Origin: Leucocoprinus leucothites
Lineage: Eukaryota; Basidiomycota; Agaricomycetes; Agaricales; Agaricaceae
DNA length: 64,000 bases
NCBI GenBank assembly: GCA_013368445.1
Contig: JAACJO010000031.1
Span: 124,001 to 188,000 of the forward strand
Direction of reading: 5' to 3'
The first letter of the stretch is position 1. Every line of letters starts with the position of its first letter. Below the pieces are notes generated by a model. The model worked only from the letters and a program-made list of their open reading frames with translations, was not told where the DNA came from and made no database searches. The position numbers were made by a program, and so were the translations under genes. Below are positions 37,718 through 51,160 of this stretch, piece after piece.

Positions 37718-40700
37718 TTTGACAAAGAGGAAATTGGAGAGGAAGAGAGAAATGAAGGAATCAGATCAAAACCCGCCCGCTCAATCTTTTCCGCCCCGCC
37801 AGCGGAGTTTCGGCCCACGCCGCGTACCGGCTTCCGAGCCGCCGGTAATTATATGACGTAATCATAAAATCTTCCGCAGCAGCACACCCCACAGGCTTTA
37901 GGTTTTAAATATCTCTCAGTAACAAACATAAAGCACAGAGGGGGGCAGTATTGCAGTGCTCTTCCTGTATATTATCACTTTGTGAACTTGTAAATACGAG
38001 TGCGCCGTCTGGGCGGCCGTATCATTGTCCTGATTAAGAATACATAAAGCATCGTGATGTCCGGTAAATAACGGTCATGCTCCGAGCCGCCGAATCAGCG
38101 CATAATGGTATTCAGAACCTTATCAAGGACTCTCATGTCCCCCTAACATAGTCATTTGAACAGATACGTACTTATCACCTTGCAAGCGGCCTGTCATTTA
38201 GTCAAACCACACCTATGTACGATTCGCTTCCTCCCCGAAAGATCACCATCGTCTCGCAGAACGGATCGCGCCCAAGGCTAGACAATACCAGGCTTCAAAC
38301 TCACTCGTGGAAACTGCTGCCAAGTTTCAGTGTGCTGGCGGCAGAGGCAACAAGTTTGGTTCAAACTTGCGTTTGAAGATATGGTACATTAGGCCGCAGG
38401 CGACTCCTGGAGGCCGGCCCTGACAAGGAAATCATCGGTAACACAGCGCTCAACGCCATTGTAATTAAACGAGCCCTTTGTGCTGGGGCCGATGGCTCGC
38501 GATATAACATCAATCCGGCATATATACTGTATCACTCTTTTTTCGTTCGTCGTCAACCGACTTTGACTCCAGGGTCTCAAGTCTCGATACCAAGATGGAT
38601 CTCTGATCGAAAAACGAGCAAAAGCCTATTGACTGAAAGAAAGTGGACTCTCACAGGAAGCAGGTTCCTAAACGGTACACCAGCCGAAGACCACGGTTTG
38701 CGCTCGCCTTTGGAAATGCTCAGAGTCTAAAATCGCGCCGTAAATGAAAACCTCGAGTTTCTATAGCCTGCCAACACCGAAACGCATCGCCATCAGTAGT
38801 CTATAACTCGCCGGAGCAACGTGTTCAGGCACTGAGCATGTAGAATTTCAGTATGAACTTGAGCAAACCCGTTCGCAAAAGTATCATGGACTGGAATACT
38901 CAGTTTGTCATGGTTGTACTTCTGCCCGCTGTCGTGTGTATTCGATTTGAACGATACCTGTCGCGACTGCAGGAACATCGATCGGCAGCATTCAGAGAGC
39001 TCCTTTATGAACACAGCAAATAACGGGGTGCATCTGAGATCGGAAATAGCGGCGAGTCGATGATGATTCTCGGTTCTGAAATTCTTTTCCGCGGTCTTTC
39101 AGGAGGACTACAAAGGTAAATCTGGCTTTCCACTCACAATCAACAATCAACATCGAGCAGTTTGCAGCCCTCCGTGACGCTCATGCCAGTATAAAGAAGC
39201 TGAATACCCATGCCAAGTATAACCTCCGGCCAATTGCATTGCTTTACACAGACCGGTCTTGGTTTTGGAAGGCAAGTTAGTAGCAGTTTGATGACCGGGG
39301 CCCCGGGGAGGTCGACGACTAGCTCTTCAATGGAAGAGTAGAATCTACCCATGTGTAACTAGGCTCGTTCTCCCGCGAATAGCGCACCGACATCTAAGTC
39401 AATGCCCGAAATCTTGACTACTCCGTTCAGATTTCGAAGACCTATTTCTCCGTTTACCTCAGCACCGAAGAGACCGTGACAATGGACAGGTACTTTCGTT
39501 GCTAACGGAAAATCATATTTCCAGAGCGAGGGCGTAGATATTATCGAATGTTGAACTATGGATATGAGCCTTCTTGAGCGATTAATTGTAGTACCTCACG
39601 GATTATCTAGGCTCGGTTAGATGTATAGAAGGTCATTGGTACAATACTGAAGGATGAAATCAATGACAGGTATAGGCCCGAAGCAGAGATCGCTCCCAGA
39701 GTCTTAAGCTCAATAGAGGCTCCAAGACGTGGGAGGATATAGCAGCCAACCAATAGGTGACAAAGAACCCATTCGATGTGCATGTACATTTGTGGCGCCA
39801 CGGCCTTCATGGTAGGAACAAGCTGTCGACTATGGTGAGATCGAGTGAGTATGCTCTCCAGATATTGGCTAAGTATAAGTGACGACATCCTCATTAAGTC
39901 TCACACCGGAGTATGTCGATATACACCCAAATCGTATCGAGGAGATATTACAAGTTCTTTTTTAACTGGAATGAATGACCCACCAGTGCTACTCATTCGA
40001 ATTCTCGACCTAAACATCTCATCCAGACAAAAAGCCACAGACTTCCCGCCGGTCCAGAACCTACGGATAGCGTGTCTGACTTTGCGTGTGAAGAACGGCA
40101 GAGTCAGCCAAGAAAATATCGACCGGTGACCTCGGTGCCTTTGCCAATACGCAACGACTCTAAACGAGAGGAGGTAAAGTAATTATGAAGGCATGAGCCT
40201 ACCTACCTAGGCGCGTGAGACCTAACCTCAGGCGGGCAAACAGGAGTTGAGATTCAGTTGCAGATCCAACCCTGTACCAGCCGATAGTGGTTGACCTTCT
40301 TCTGGGAAGGGACAGATCAGACGGACGGCTGATTGAACGGGCTTAAATCTAGGGTTGTGCATCAACGGCGGTTCCCTTGGGGCCACAATGAGCAAAATAT
40401 GGAAGATTAAGATGTAATGGCCTAGGGATAATGGCAAGGGGGAGGACATTTTCGCATTCCGAGCTTGTCTGAGTTGGCAATACAGCTTCCAGACGCGTTT
40501 TGCTGGCCGCAGTCGCAATGTGGCAGTTTCGAGTAGTAATTTTCACTTGAAGGACCGTGTCGTCGTCTGCAATGTCAGGCTACGTTCACCGTCGGTACGT
40601 CTGACTGCGGTGGGGCCAATGGTCGGCCGCAGTTCTGCCTGTTTTGGCACCGACTTTTTAGATGATCTCCGAAAATGGTATGTGGTGATTCACCTAAGCT

Positions 40701-41086
40701 CTAGGAAAATTCCTCGAAAATTCCAAAGAGAATCAAAGAGTCTCAATAGTCTCAGAGTTTGTAGAAATTTACTGTACAATCACCAATCTGGGGAATCTGG
40801 GTAGTGAATTTGGGCCGAAAAGTGTTTTTGCAAGAAATTATAACTTCCTTTGTTTATTTCGATTCAAACGGGGAGTCGATCGGGGAGCAAGCCGGAGCCA
40901 ACGGTGAACATATACACGACCAAAAGCCCACTGCACAGCGTACGGATTAGGACGACAGCAGGCTCCTCCAAAATTGCATCACGACTTTAATTGCATACCT
41001 TTTTACATCCCGGCCTGAGGGCCCTTCGTCCTTGGCTGCCCTCCATCATTGTTACCTGTTTCCTCTCAGCAGCCATATTTCAACCC
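37718..41086. other. 3.4 kb gene-poor region
   Basis: Upstream of NAP1 and of the Zn2Cys6 gene. Minus-strand frames at 39140-39352 and 39607-39894 contain hydrophobic stretches (for example WVLCHLLVGCYILPRLG) but no family match. I found nothing else I can support. Confidence 0.45.
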
Positions 41087-42809
41087 ATGCCCTACCCCGA
41101 CTCCCACCACTACGACGACACATTTGAGCCCGAAGAAAGCGCCTCAGACAGTTCTTTTATGTTTACATCCCTGCCACAACATACCCCCCATCCGCTCTAT
41201 TCGACATCCACCCACGACTCACCGCAAGGATGGCCGCCATATGATCAGTCATTACTCCCGCCCTTCCAATCTCAGCCACTTCCGTACCGCGGCTTCCCAA
41301 CACCCGCTCCGTATCCTGCCCCGCGCCTATCCTCACCGCTTAATACTGCCGGTGGCGGACATGTCACTACAAATGTATCTCGTCTCAGCCTTGCTGGTTC
41401 ACTCGATCCCACAACAGGTATCTTTTATCGGACACCAGAACATCCTCGTTTGCGGACAGCTCAGGCGTGCGAGAAATGTCGCACACGGAAAGCAAAGGTG
41501 CGTCTGGCTTTGCAAAGTACGGGATTGGTCAGCTGATGTCAATGCTACTCGTTAGTGTAGCGGCGAGCATCCATCATGCAAGCGCTGCATTAATCGTGGT
41601 TTGGTATGCGAGTACGCAAAAGAAGGCAGGGTTCGCGGCCCCAATAAATCCAAGAATGTTACTGGCGTTAGTAGCTCGTCAGTCAAGAACGTGAACGTCT
41701 CTGCGACCGCAGATTTTGAGCAGCCTGGTGAGAGCCTGACGTTGAGCGCCACCAGTAGCATTACCTCTGTTGAGCAAGCTGGAACTTCGTCCCTTACGAG
41801 CGATAGAATTACCGCAGCCTCAGGCCCTTCCCGTCCTCTTGTCCCGTCCGAAGAACGATCGCCACCCACTCCTTCGATAGCGCCGCAGCTAAACACACTC
41901 AGTATCCACTCTCCGACCAGGTTGAATTTCACGCCTTTGTCACAGCATCCTTCGCCCAGTACCGTCCAAATGTCCCAGGATCTATACTCCTTACCGAATT
42001 CCAGCAACGTTTCTTCGGAAGCGTCCTCTAGACGCAACTCCATAACTGCCCTTAGTGCCGTGGGTTTGGGAGAACATCGGGCTTCTCGACCACGCCCTCC
42101 AAATCTCAGTCTCGACGCCACCGGTCATTGGCGGCCAGGGAGCATGGGTGGAAGTCATCCGGCTGGGTGGACCAGCCAGCCAAACAGCGGTCTCAACCTC
42201 AATGACCTTGCTGCAGAGCTTCCGATGGATTTTCAGACCACTCAGAGACAATACGAACGACAGTGTTTAGTGAGACAACAGCACCAGAGATTCCTGCAGG
42301 AGCAGCGGAGGTTTGTTACTTTGCAGCAAAATCGCATGTTACAGCATCAACAGGATACTCCAACTGGGCTAGACTATCAGGACATACATCGTCATTCGTC
42401 ATCGCTTTCGGGAATGATGTCGGCCCCGCCACTCCAACGCGCGAACCCTGGACTGGATTCGATATTCCAAACACAATACCAGGTGTATAATCCAACAGGA
42501 CAGTATGATTATCAGCGGGCGATGGAGTACCCACAGGGGCCACAACCCGAGATACGCGTTCAGGGATACTCTGAGGAGCCGCAAGTCGCCTCTGCCGTGA
42601 CACATCAGGAGAGTTATCAACGGGCGACGACGGGTCTAGAGTCAGCTGAGCAAGGTCTACACCCATCACTTTCGAGAATTGAGAAAAGGTCGGATTCATT
42701 GACGGGTGTAGCCACTGGAGGAGAACATCCAATTGGGACATGCCCACCGAGCATGAGCCATGGACACGGGGGAATGGCTGGTAATACGGAACCGGCGAGG
42801 TGGGTATAG
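41087..42809 (+). CDS. Zn2Cys6 (GAL4-type) transcription factor
   Basis: Model: exons 41087-41497 and 41556-42809 with a 58-nt intron; 554 aa. The binuclear zinc cluster is CEKCRTRKAK (before the intron) joined to CSGEHPSCKRCINRGLVC. It has the canonical C-x2-C-x6-C-x6-C-x2-C-x6-C spacing and binds DNA as a regulator of unknown target genes. The intron falls between the second and third cysteines. N-terminal to the cluster is a Pro/Ser/Tyr-rich region of about 125 residues; C-terminal are Ser/Thr-rich and Gln-rich regions (RQQHQRFLQEQRRFVTLQQN). No fungal-specific middle homology region is seen. The open frame extends upstream to 40991, but the first ATG is 41087. The stop at 42809 is natural. 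Confidence 0.88.
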
Positions 42810-45649
42810 GGGCACCATGTCGAGCTATTTGGCCAGCGGTTGGGCTCTCTTCTGATATCAATGCCTCAGTTGCAAGGCATGGTATTCCAGTCCATATCCT
42901 TTTGTAGAATTTGTCCGCCTCGTGCTTGAGACTGGACCGATTCGTCGTCCGACCGTTTACTAATTCGACTTTCATTATCTTGTCATTATCGCCATTATCT
43001 CACACACGAATATTCATGCGCGGTAGTTTCTACCCGTCCATTCTCCTATGTGCCACATTCCGTCGTTCTAGAGAAGGACGATGATCAGGATGCCGATTGT
43101 GTTGATTTCATCAAAACTGTTAACCTTGGGCCATACACCGAGGAGCCAAGTTGATGAGGCATCTCCGTTTGAGAGATCTATGTCGTAGCTGTGGGGCGTG
43201 GCCGTAGCAACGCAAGGATGCTGTATGCTTATTGCTCTTATGTAGTTAAATCTACAGTTGTAGAGGACACAAGGTGGGGAAGAGGTTGTTTTTCGGTTTG
43301 TTTTGCGTAAAAGGAATGAGATTGTTTGCGAGGTGAAGGTTATCACTATCCACATTGACGCAATAGATATGACTCCTGGATGGTACACAAGCTTTGTTGT
43401 TCTGGCTCGTGCTGAAGATGGGGTTCCGGGGCAAACAACACCGAAGGAGATTTGAGTCTCAGGGATCGTAACCCTCCGAATGTGCCGCGCTGCCTACATT
43501 GTATAACGTCTGTGACGCGACAAAAATGTAATCATTCGGTTTTGAATAGTACCGATTGACTGGAGATACTACCCATTGAGTAGTCCAATGATCTGAAAGC
43601 GCAGCAATGGATTCTACTAGCAAGGTTGTATCCACACTCTGAGGGTGAAAGTAAGAGTTTCAATCTTCGAGGTGGAAGTCCGTGCTTATCGATCGTAAAA
43701 ACTGTGTCCTACCAATCGTCGGTTGCGTTCTTGGATTTAGGAGGCGTGCGGTGAAGGGTACGGCGATGTTCCTCGAGATTTTGGATTCGAACTAAGGTGA
43801 TTATGAACGATCACATAATTAAACAAGTCGTTGCGTCAGGCACACCACGTTACCGGCCAAACCGCGAAGGCCCTGGTATGCCTAGTCTCTTGTCCCTCTG
43901 CAATAGGCCTGAGTCCGAATATCTTGAAAAGATAATGATGAGTGTACAGTTCGCGTTCATCGGCGCGTAGAAATTCCATCAGATGCTCAGTTTTCCGTCG
44001 TGTCCAGTAGAAGTAAGTTCGGAGGTTCTGCCGCGATTTAAGTGACTCCATGCGACAGCTTGGTCGCGTGCGCCACCTTAGTTTTCCTGCATCGCTTCGC
44101 ATGCCGGAAATTAACGAGAGGACACCTGTTGCCTCCGCTACTGGGATATTTTACCCCAACCTCGTAGTATTCGATGGGGAAAGGAGCGGATAGAGGGGAC
44201 GATTCCGCGACGATTTTAGCTCAGCGCCCGTTTCCCCTGTTGAGTGAGATATAGATTATGGGCTAGTTTTATACAGAAAACAGGATCCAGAGACGGCAAG
44301 TCACTGGGCCAGGCTGTTTAGGAACTCCGTCCAAGAGGATTTCCGTTACCCGCTCTCGCACCGACTCGGGGGAGAATGGGGAATGATTACAACAGAGCGC
44401 TTTTACTTCGCTGTATCCTCTATGTCAAGCCTCCTGCGTGATTTGGCAGAGATCCAAGCTTGCAAGAGCCTCGGCCCTTAGGGTGACCTCAACTTCTATA
44501 CTGGTTTATATACTTTGGAAGGGTCTATCCAGAGAATGTGATGGAACATCCCGAGGTTCAATGCGAAAAAGGAGTTTCACCACCTGGTGGGGCATTCCTT
44601 CACAGTTGTGCGCGTCGTTTCCTCCGTGAGGCAGTTGCTGAGGGATAAGGAAGCCACCATACTTGGATACGACCACAAGAACAGAGGCGTGGGACGTCTC
44701 CAATGGTGAGGGATTCTCCAATAGCTTTAAGCTACGAGGGGATGAGAAATCAGAAATACTCATCAGGAATCCAGACGACAGATGGGCTTACCGCGGATTT
44801 CGCATTGAGCGCATTGGAGAACATAAAGACCGACCCAGTCAGCAAGGATAAGCATATTTTTGGAGGGTTGAACGAGCATCCATATTAGAATCAAGGTTCC
44901 TTGATGCTGTTCTCCTGCAGGAGTTATGGTGGTTGTGGTCGTTACGCAGAAGGCGAGGTAAGCCAATTGCCTGCACGGACTAGGGTTGGTTAAAGTCCGT
45001 CTAAGTTCCGGTAGAGGGAAAGAAAAATATATGAGAGGCTCGTTTCTTGAAAATCATGTCTGGCCGAGCTGACCGGTGGAATAGTGTGAACATGACAGAA
45101 CGAAGGAGGGACTCGGGGCGGTAGAAGTCTTCAAGTTAATTCCGGTCTTCGGGCTAGTTGAAAAGCTTGAATGGCAGAGAGGATCACAGCTGAGCTTAGC
45201 AGCGAGATACAGACATAATTCCTTCCGTGTGAGATAGGGCCATCAGCAGAGGGGAAGGGACATAAGTGCAAGCAGGACAGTGCCCCGAAGCACGAAGAAC
45301 GATCGCCGGAATGTATTATATAAGCCAACATAACTGCGCTCAGTTAGGCTCCAATTTCCGAACTAACTAGTCGGCAGGGCAAGGCACCAGTCGTGGGGGT
45401 AGGGGGACAAACGATACACGATCGTTGAACTATTCAGCCTTGTCGGTGCGGGGATGGGCGTCCAATGAGGAGATTGATTCAGGATCAATGGCCTCGAAAT
45501 GGGAAAATAAAGCAAAATCTCCCGATTCGATATCTAGGTGATACAGCGATGGATAAAACAAATCCAGTTATAGGCTATCAAAATACAATAGTTGGAATTT
45601 CTGTTGTTAGGACACGTTGCCCCTGTTGATTTTGAGCGGATACCGCCTG
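42810..45649. other. 2.8 kb gene-poor region
   Basis: 3' flanks of the Zn2Cys6 (+) and DUF6534 (-) genes, which converge here. The minus-strand frame at 43836-44102 and others are short and unrecognised. No RNA gene or repeat was noticed. Confidence 0.45.
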
Positions 45650-47133
45650 TCACGGAAAAGGCACTCCGCTTTCCTTTTCCAAGGATGATGAGCTTGGCGT
45701 TGTCGCTGAGTGATCCCACTTGACGGGATTATCCTGTTGGAAAATGATTTAGAAAAAATGCTTCCCCAAGAGAAGTTTTAAGAAACCGACGGCATACCTG
45801 AAGTTCGATGTCACGCTCTGTCTGAATGTCCACGACGACCGAGATGGACGGCTATTGGATTTTATTGTCAAAAGCTAGTCAAAATTTTAAGAGGAGGATT
45901 ACAGACCCTTCGTCTCGTCAATCTTTCAAAATTAGAGGTGCTATTTTCCACCACCAGCCCGCTCGTGCCCATAGTCCTGCGCAGCTCCTGCCTTGCATTC
46001 AGACTGAAATGACCACTGTAAACCTGAGGAATCAAATGTAATTGACTCTGCACTTACGCTGATAGGAATGCATTGGTATACACTAGAAAGAATACTGGTG
46101 TTAGAAGTAGGTGAATCAAAATAACAGAGTGCAACATACGTTTTGCCAAACAAACATAGAAACCAACCCAGATATCTAGATATCACACATGAGAACATGA
46201 TTCGGCTCGCGACTGCCAAAACCTACAGGTGTTGGGAGCAAGTTGGAACTGGACAGGCATTAACTCGTGTTCTGAACGCGAACGAAAAACAGCACGCACG
46301 GCAACCAGGGCACCAATGGCGGTCATACTCGTCAAGAATCCTGTACGAACGGTAAAACCCACAAGTCGATCAACCACTCGTGTTGTGCTGTGGAAACAAG
46401 TTCCTAAGCTGATTCAGAGATTGAAGGAGAATCTCACTCACGTTTGCAGAGCGTTTTTCCGCTTCGTCAAGAAAAAATACATCATCGATAAAGCAACGAC
46501 AACGTCAAGCGCCCCTCCCATTGATAGTAACATCGTAATCAACCATTGGTTTTTAACAAGGTATCCGACCAACGAAGTCGCAGTAAGGGCAATTTCAGAG
46601 AGCCAAGTGCTGAATCCACAGCGTACGACCGAAGCGATGATGCAGAAAAGACCGATAAAACGATATGGGCTTGGAAGCAGCCTCCACGTGCGGAGGGAAA
46701 AGAAGCTCTGTAAAGGTGTGATAAGTCTCGTCATTTGCGAAAAACGTCCAAGAGTCTTACCTGAACTATCATAGTGATAATGCCCCCCAGTAAAGTGGCA
46801 ACACCAATGCCTTTGAAGCTGTTGTACTCCAGAGGGCGACCTGCATACACAATGGTCGTTCGATATAGTTCAAAGCAAACACCGACTGTATGTCCTGCCT
46901 CCAACAACCTGGCTCAAAATCAAACATCAAGCGCTGCTCACTAAATCAAATCGCCTGTCCTCAGCTTACCATACTAAAGCCACCGAACACTTCAACCAAC
47001 GCTTGTCGTCTCGAAACTCCCGAAAATAAAACTCGGTTTGGACGGTAACCATCCCAAACAAACAGACCGCGATCAGTGTCCCAACCTCGAATGCACCAAA
47101 CGTATTCCCCAAAGTCATTGCCGGGCCAACCAT
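45650..47133 (-). CDS. DUF6534 family multi-span membrane protein
   Basis: Model of ten exons, 327 aa: 47133-46970, 46908-46761, 46707-46442, 46387-46300, 46248-46227, 46175-46140, 46082-46058, 46003-45907, 45851-45798, 45733-45650; all GT-AG and in phase. The protein has about seven hydrophobic segments. Examples are the N-terminal LIAVCLFGMVTVQTEFYF, and LLGGIITMIVQ and LTATSLVGYLV further on. The family's conserved C-terminal block follows: VDRLVGFTVRTGFLTS, then NTYIWVGFYVCLAKLYTNAF, then LSALNARQELR. It ends with a soluble acidic tail. DUF6534 proteins are abundant in Agaricomycetes and their function is unknown; the topology resembles a small receptor or transporter. Two micro-exons (22 and 25 nt) encode part of the most conserved block. 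Confidence 0.87.
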
Positions 47134-49345
47134 GATGAACTAAGGTTGAATGAGAGTAAAATCTTGCCCCAGATCGACGATGCTGATTCAGAAAGGAAAG
47201 GGAATGAGCGACAATAACGTTTTCGCCGCACACAAGAGAAGGGACGTGAATGTAAAAGAGCGAATGAAGACAAAGGACTGTGGGTTGAGCGGGCAAAGGG
47301 GAAGCGAACACTGCTATGTCCAGTTCGCCATCTATAAGTGATCTGAAATTGCAATTGGAGATTAATTTGATACCACTTCGGCGCGCGCGGCATAATGGGA
47401 ACATACCTCCGTTCTTAGATCCACCATAGTTACACTAGAATACACTCTCACTTGATGAACAGCCGTTTATATTTTCCTATCTTTTCGCTTTCCCTATTCA
47501 GGCAGATCTCCAAATACGCCACCGCGAACTGGGGAATATTGTACGCTGATGTCTTTTATTTTAGGGACAAAATCTGCCATTTGTCGTCGTGGTTTTCCAA
47601 AATGGAAGGTCGGGGTGTGTGTGATGGATGCTCCAAGATGTACCAAAGCCGCTCCCCGCCCGAAGGTTCTACCACCTGGCTGGTATGATGACCAATAGGA
47701 ATGGGGAGGCTGATCGACACACAGCTCCAAGGGCTCGGTCAATTTCATGTGCAATGTCATCTCCCTGGTAAATTCTCGAGAGTGAATATCTGAGCGCCTC
47801 AGGGCTCGCAATAGGAAGCACTCACACGTCAGTTTGATAGGTACCGTCATGACCTTATGCTCTTGCCTGACAATGCCCGTGTCGCCCGGTAGAATCATAT
47901 GCACGAGATAGTTGCAGCTCGTCCTATAAGTATATCGCCGACTTGCCGACTTTTGACAAAGCGAAGGAAATTATAAAAGCCGATCGACCAAAAAGGCAGG
48001 AGACAAATGATGTGGCCTTGTTAAGTTAATTGCTATTGTTTGTCTCTTGTGTGGGCTCGCCATGTGGTGCAGAGCTTAAAATTCGCCCCCAAATCGATCT
48101 TTGATTCTACTCGCGATCAAAACTCCGAAAATCTGGCTAAACATGATTCGAGACGAAAAGGGCAAGATGCGAATTCTCTGCCTCCAGGAATGAGATACAT
48201 CTCCGTGTCAAGGACTTTCAGAACCCAAAACATGAGAGACAGGATGGTAGCCACCAGTAGCACGGTGATCGTGCGGAACAGCATCATATTTGTGCCCATC
48301 CGGTATGTCGTGTGAAGCAGTGCCTTACCTGATCCAGATAACACCCGCTCCGGTGTGCAATCCGGGCAATTAGTAAAATGAGATGAAGGTACGAATCGAA
48401 TTCATGAAGAAGGGACGTTGGGCATTTTGATATCATTTGTATCGGGGACGAGTGTGCCAATGAAAGATGTCCCCTGCTGGATATTTCCCCAAATATCTCC
48501 ATTTCCCAGCACCGGGATTATACATTATACGGGATGCTTGAGGATCTTGGCACCTCATGGCTCATTTTGCGAGACCTTTCTTCCACAAAACCTCTGGACC
48601 GAGTACTGCGTCATTAGTTAATTGCGTCGTCCAAAAAAGCGCCATTATATCTAAATCTTTTAGCCTCGCCTTTGCTAGCCTTTGCTCTCCCATGCCAATC
48701 CCTGGCCTTGGCCTTCTTTCCGTATACTAGTAAGACTACACCATGCAATTAACTGTATACTGAAGAAGTGTTGAGAGTGGTATTTGAGTGGAAGACAGCA
48801 TTGGTGACGGTACCTTGAGAAGTGGGAGACGACCAATAGGCGGCATCGAAGGTCAGTGAGGGTCGGTGAAGTATAAAGAGGTATGTCAGCGATTTTTTTC
48901 GAATTGATGAAGCTTGCTATCCTAACATTTTGCGGCTCAGTGTCTTGGCCTTTCTTCAAGCCTGAGCGCTTGAGCCTGACACTTGGACAAGAAGCGGAAC
49001 TAGGCGAAAGAGGACGCGACGCCAGTGATCGTAATCGAACTCCAAATTTCAACAACCCACGTGTCGATGGCTACATTCCGAAATATGCATCGGTAAATTC
49101 TCACCAATAAAACGTGCTCTCAGCCCAGGGATAATTCTGGGTGCAGCCATATTTTGAGTCGATCCAACCAATAGTCATTCAAATCAGAAACACACTGGAC
49201 AAGCCTCAGCATAACGAATTTCATCAAGAGGGCAAGCATTCTGGGTTTACACGCATAGAGGAGCACAAGCAAACTGACATAAGGCAAGTAAAATTACATA
49301 TTTCCTGCATCCCAAATCCTTAGGCGCTTCTTGTTTACTAGACCA
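47134..49345. other. 2.2 kb region without recognisable gene
   Basis: A minus-strand frame at 48117-48344 has a hydrophobic segment (ITVLLVATILSLMFWVL) but no neighbours to splice with. Near 49200-49330 a short block (GGCATTCTGG...TTTACACGC type) resembles sequence near 63450, downstream of the paralogous WTCC gene. Confidence 0.4.
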
Positions 49346-49585
49346 CTAATCATACCCATTATGGGGGTAGACGGGGTCCCTGCAGCAGGTCCAACAATCA
49401 CCTAACTTCACGGCATGAGAGCCCTCAGCGCAGACATAGGGCCCAGGTTTTTCATACCAGCAGACCCTGAGACAGACGCCATGACTCGGAGAAGGGCGGG
49501 GAGGATCGGGCTCGTATCCAGGGGCAGCAGCGACTTGGACAGTGAACAAAGCAACGGCGGCGATGACGGCGAAGAAAGACTTCAT
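49346..49585 (-). CDS. small secreted cysteine-rich protein, WTCC family copy A
   Basis: A single coding exon of 79 aa. The start is the ATG at 49585, giving a signal peptide (MKSFFAVIAAVALFTVQV, then AAA). An upstream in-frame ATG would push the signal peptide inside. The mature part has six cysteines spaced C-x3-C-x9-C-x11-C-x2-CC, ending in GDCWTCC plus a short tail. It is predicted to be secreted and disulfide-stabilised, and could be an effector or antimicrobial-like peptide; no function is known. Copy B at 63581-63787 shares the signal peptide start (MKSFFAVIA), the GDCWTCC end and the upstream non-coding sequence. The 5' leader seems to contain an intron starting at about 49735. Confidence 0.8.
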   Translation of the reverse strand: MKSFFAVIAAVALFTVQVAAAPGYEPDPPRPSPSHGVCLRVCWYEKPGPYVCAEGSHAVKLGDCWTCCRDPVYPHNGYD

Positions 49586-51064
49586 ATCTGGATCAGTCAA
49601 AGTTGAAGTTAGCAATAGTCAATAGAAGGTCTCGGGGACGTCTGGGACGCTGAACAAACCTGCAAGGCGATTGCTGTTAATGGTCTGCGTAACTTATTAG
49701 TCTCGAATGCTTGGAAGAAGACTGCATCCACTCACAAGAGGCGAAGAGAGAACGACTCTGAGGAAAATCGTGTTAACGACTCGCCTTTTTATCCTCTGGA
49801 TGCATGTCACGCTCTTGTACGAACTAAGAGGCTCCTGACGCTCTTCACTCTGAAACAACCTACACATCCCGCGATCAAGCTTCTAGCTTAACCTGCCGAG
49901 CTCAAATGAACATTCTCTTTCCTCAGGCATTGCGAAGGGAGATAGACCGTATCAGTTGCTTCTTCGTGCCATGAATCTGATCAAACGCCCGGAGGCTGTG
50001 GGGGAGACTTGGTTCCGTTAGTGTTTACTTCAGCCTAAACGACCCTCGCAATGACTATTTTCGTTGGTCGTGTGTCTGGAGGGCGCTGAACGACACGGAA
50101 TGTACGCCTCTTCCTTGATAGCCTCCCTGTTTGGTCCCAAGTCCCGCTGGCGTCCTGCCATACACTTCCGGGTCTCTTGTCAGTTCTCGGCTTGATTCTT
50201 CGTAGGGCATTACTCGCCGCGCACATCTTTGTTATATGAAATCCTCTCACTGAAGCAGTCGTATGCGGCGCATGTATCAGTGTAGGCATAGCCTAGAATA
50301 GAGGACTGGGTACCCATGGGATCCCTCGATCAGGATGTTCTTGTGCTGTTCAATGAAAGGGGAGGCTTCTCGTCCGTTGAGATCGCGGACTCATGCTCGG
50401 CATACCTGATGGCGTCTTTCATTTTCATAAGGAAGCGGCAGGTGGTCTTGGTAAGAGTGGGATTCGATATACTGGATTGAAAGAGTAGACGATGCAAGCT
50501 TACATCTTGATTACTTGTTTCTTCCTTCCACCCCCACCTTGTATTCACATTGCAAACTCCTCTCATATAGACCTTCTAGGCCTCACATCCTATGTGATCA
50601 CCACGTGTATTCACCTTATAGTTTTCTTCCTTTTCTCACTTCATGAGCCTTCATGACGAAGAACTATCTATAAGGCGCCATTAGTTCTGCTCTTAATTCA
50701 CTGGTTTGACAAGGATACCTTAGGCACTCTGGATGTGGTTCAATTAGATATTTCGTTTGAATAGATATCTTTGCATTTGCGTTCTGTAACCTGAAACGCT
50801 ATGAGTCGAGCGCTGCCCGCGTCTTTTTCGTATCCTGGTGTTATACATCAAAAACTCCCCATGAATCAGTTGCATAACCAAAACAAACACAATCCTGACA
50901 GCTTAGAGGACCACTGTTGTCGCCTCGACGCCGACACAGACAACCGTCCATGTTAAACACCTCCTTAAGAATCGGCATTCCTTCGATTGAGAGCTTGTGC
51001 AGAGCCTGTTCTGCCCATCCGCAATCCAATCAAAGTTTTCGAAGTCTAAAAAAATGAGCCAAGA
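49586..51064. other. 5' flank of copy A and intergenic region
   Basis: 49586-49800 is the leader and promoter of the secreted protein gene. From 49800 to 51064 I see only short unsupported frames. Confidence 0.45.
49731..49764 (-). repeat. conserved 5' leader block of WTCC copy A
   Basis: Thirty-four bases here match 63938-63971 at 33 positions. On the coding strand the block reads into CCTCTT|GTGAG, consistent with a first non-coding exon and its splice donor. An ATAAAAAG element lies about 20 nt further upstream (49785-49792). Confidence 0.6.
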
Positions 51065-51160
51065 TGGACACACCCGGAATTGAACCGGGGACCGCCCGCA
51101 AATTCAGCAATGTAAAGAAGGATGCTAAGCGGGCGTGATAACCAACTACACCATGTGCCC
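51065..51160 (-). tRNA. tRNA-Ala (AGC) with intron
   Basis: Reverse strand, 96 nt: acceptor stem GGGCACA / TGTGTCC with discriminator A, including the G3-U70 wobble pair that marks tRNA-Ala. The D-arm is GTGTAGTTGGTTATCAC and the anticodon stem CCCGC/GCGGG. The loop TTAGCA carries anticodon AGC, with a 22-nt intron after position 37. The T-arm CCCGG-TTCAATT-CCGGG is perfect. The mature length is 74 nt. It looks functional. Confidence 0.93.

Noticed and set aside
39607..39894. Minus-strand frame with membrane-like stretch WVLCHLLVGCYILPRLG
   Set aside because: No domain and no neighbouring exons; composition alone is not enough.
43836..44102. 88-residue minus-strand frame rich in Arg and Thr
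   Set aside because: No family, no splice partners, and base composition like the surrounding non-coding DNA.
48117..48344. Hydrophobic minus-strand frame resembling a membrane protein segment
   Set aside because: A single isolated segment with no flanking exons; it could be a DUF6534-type remnant, but there is no specific motif.
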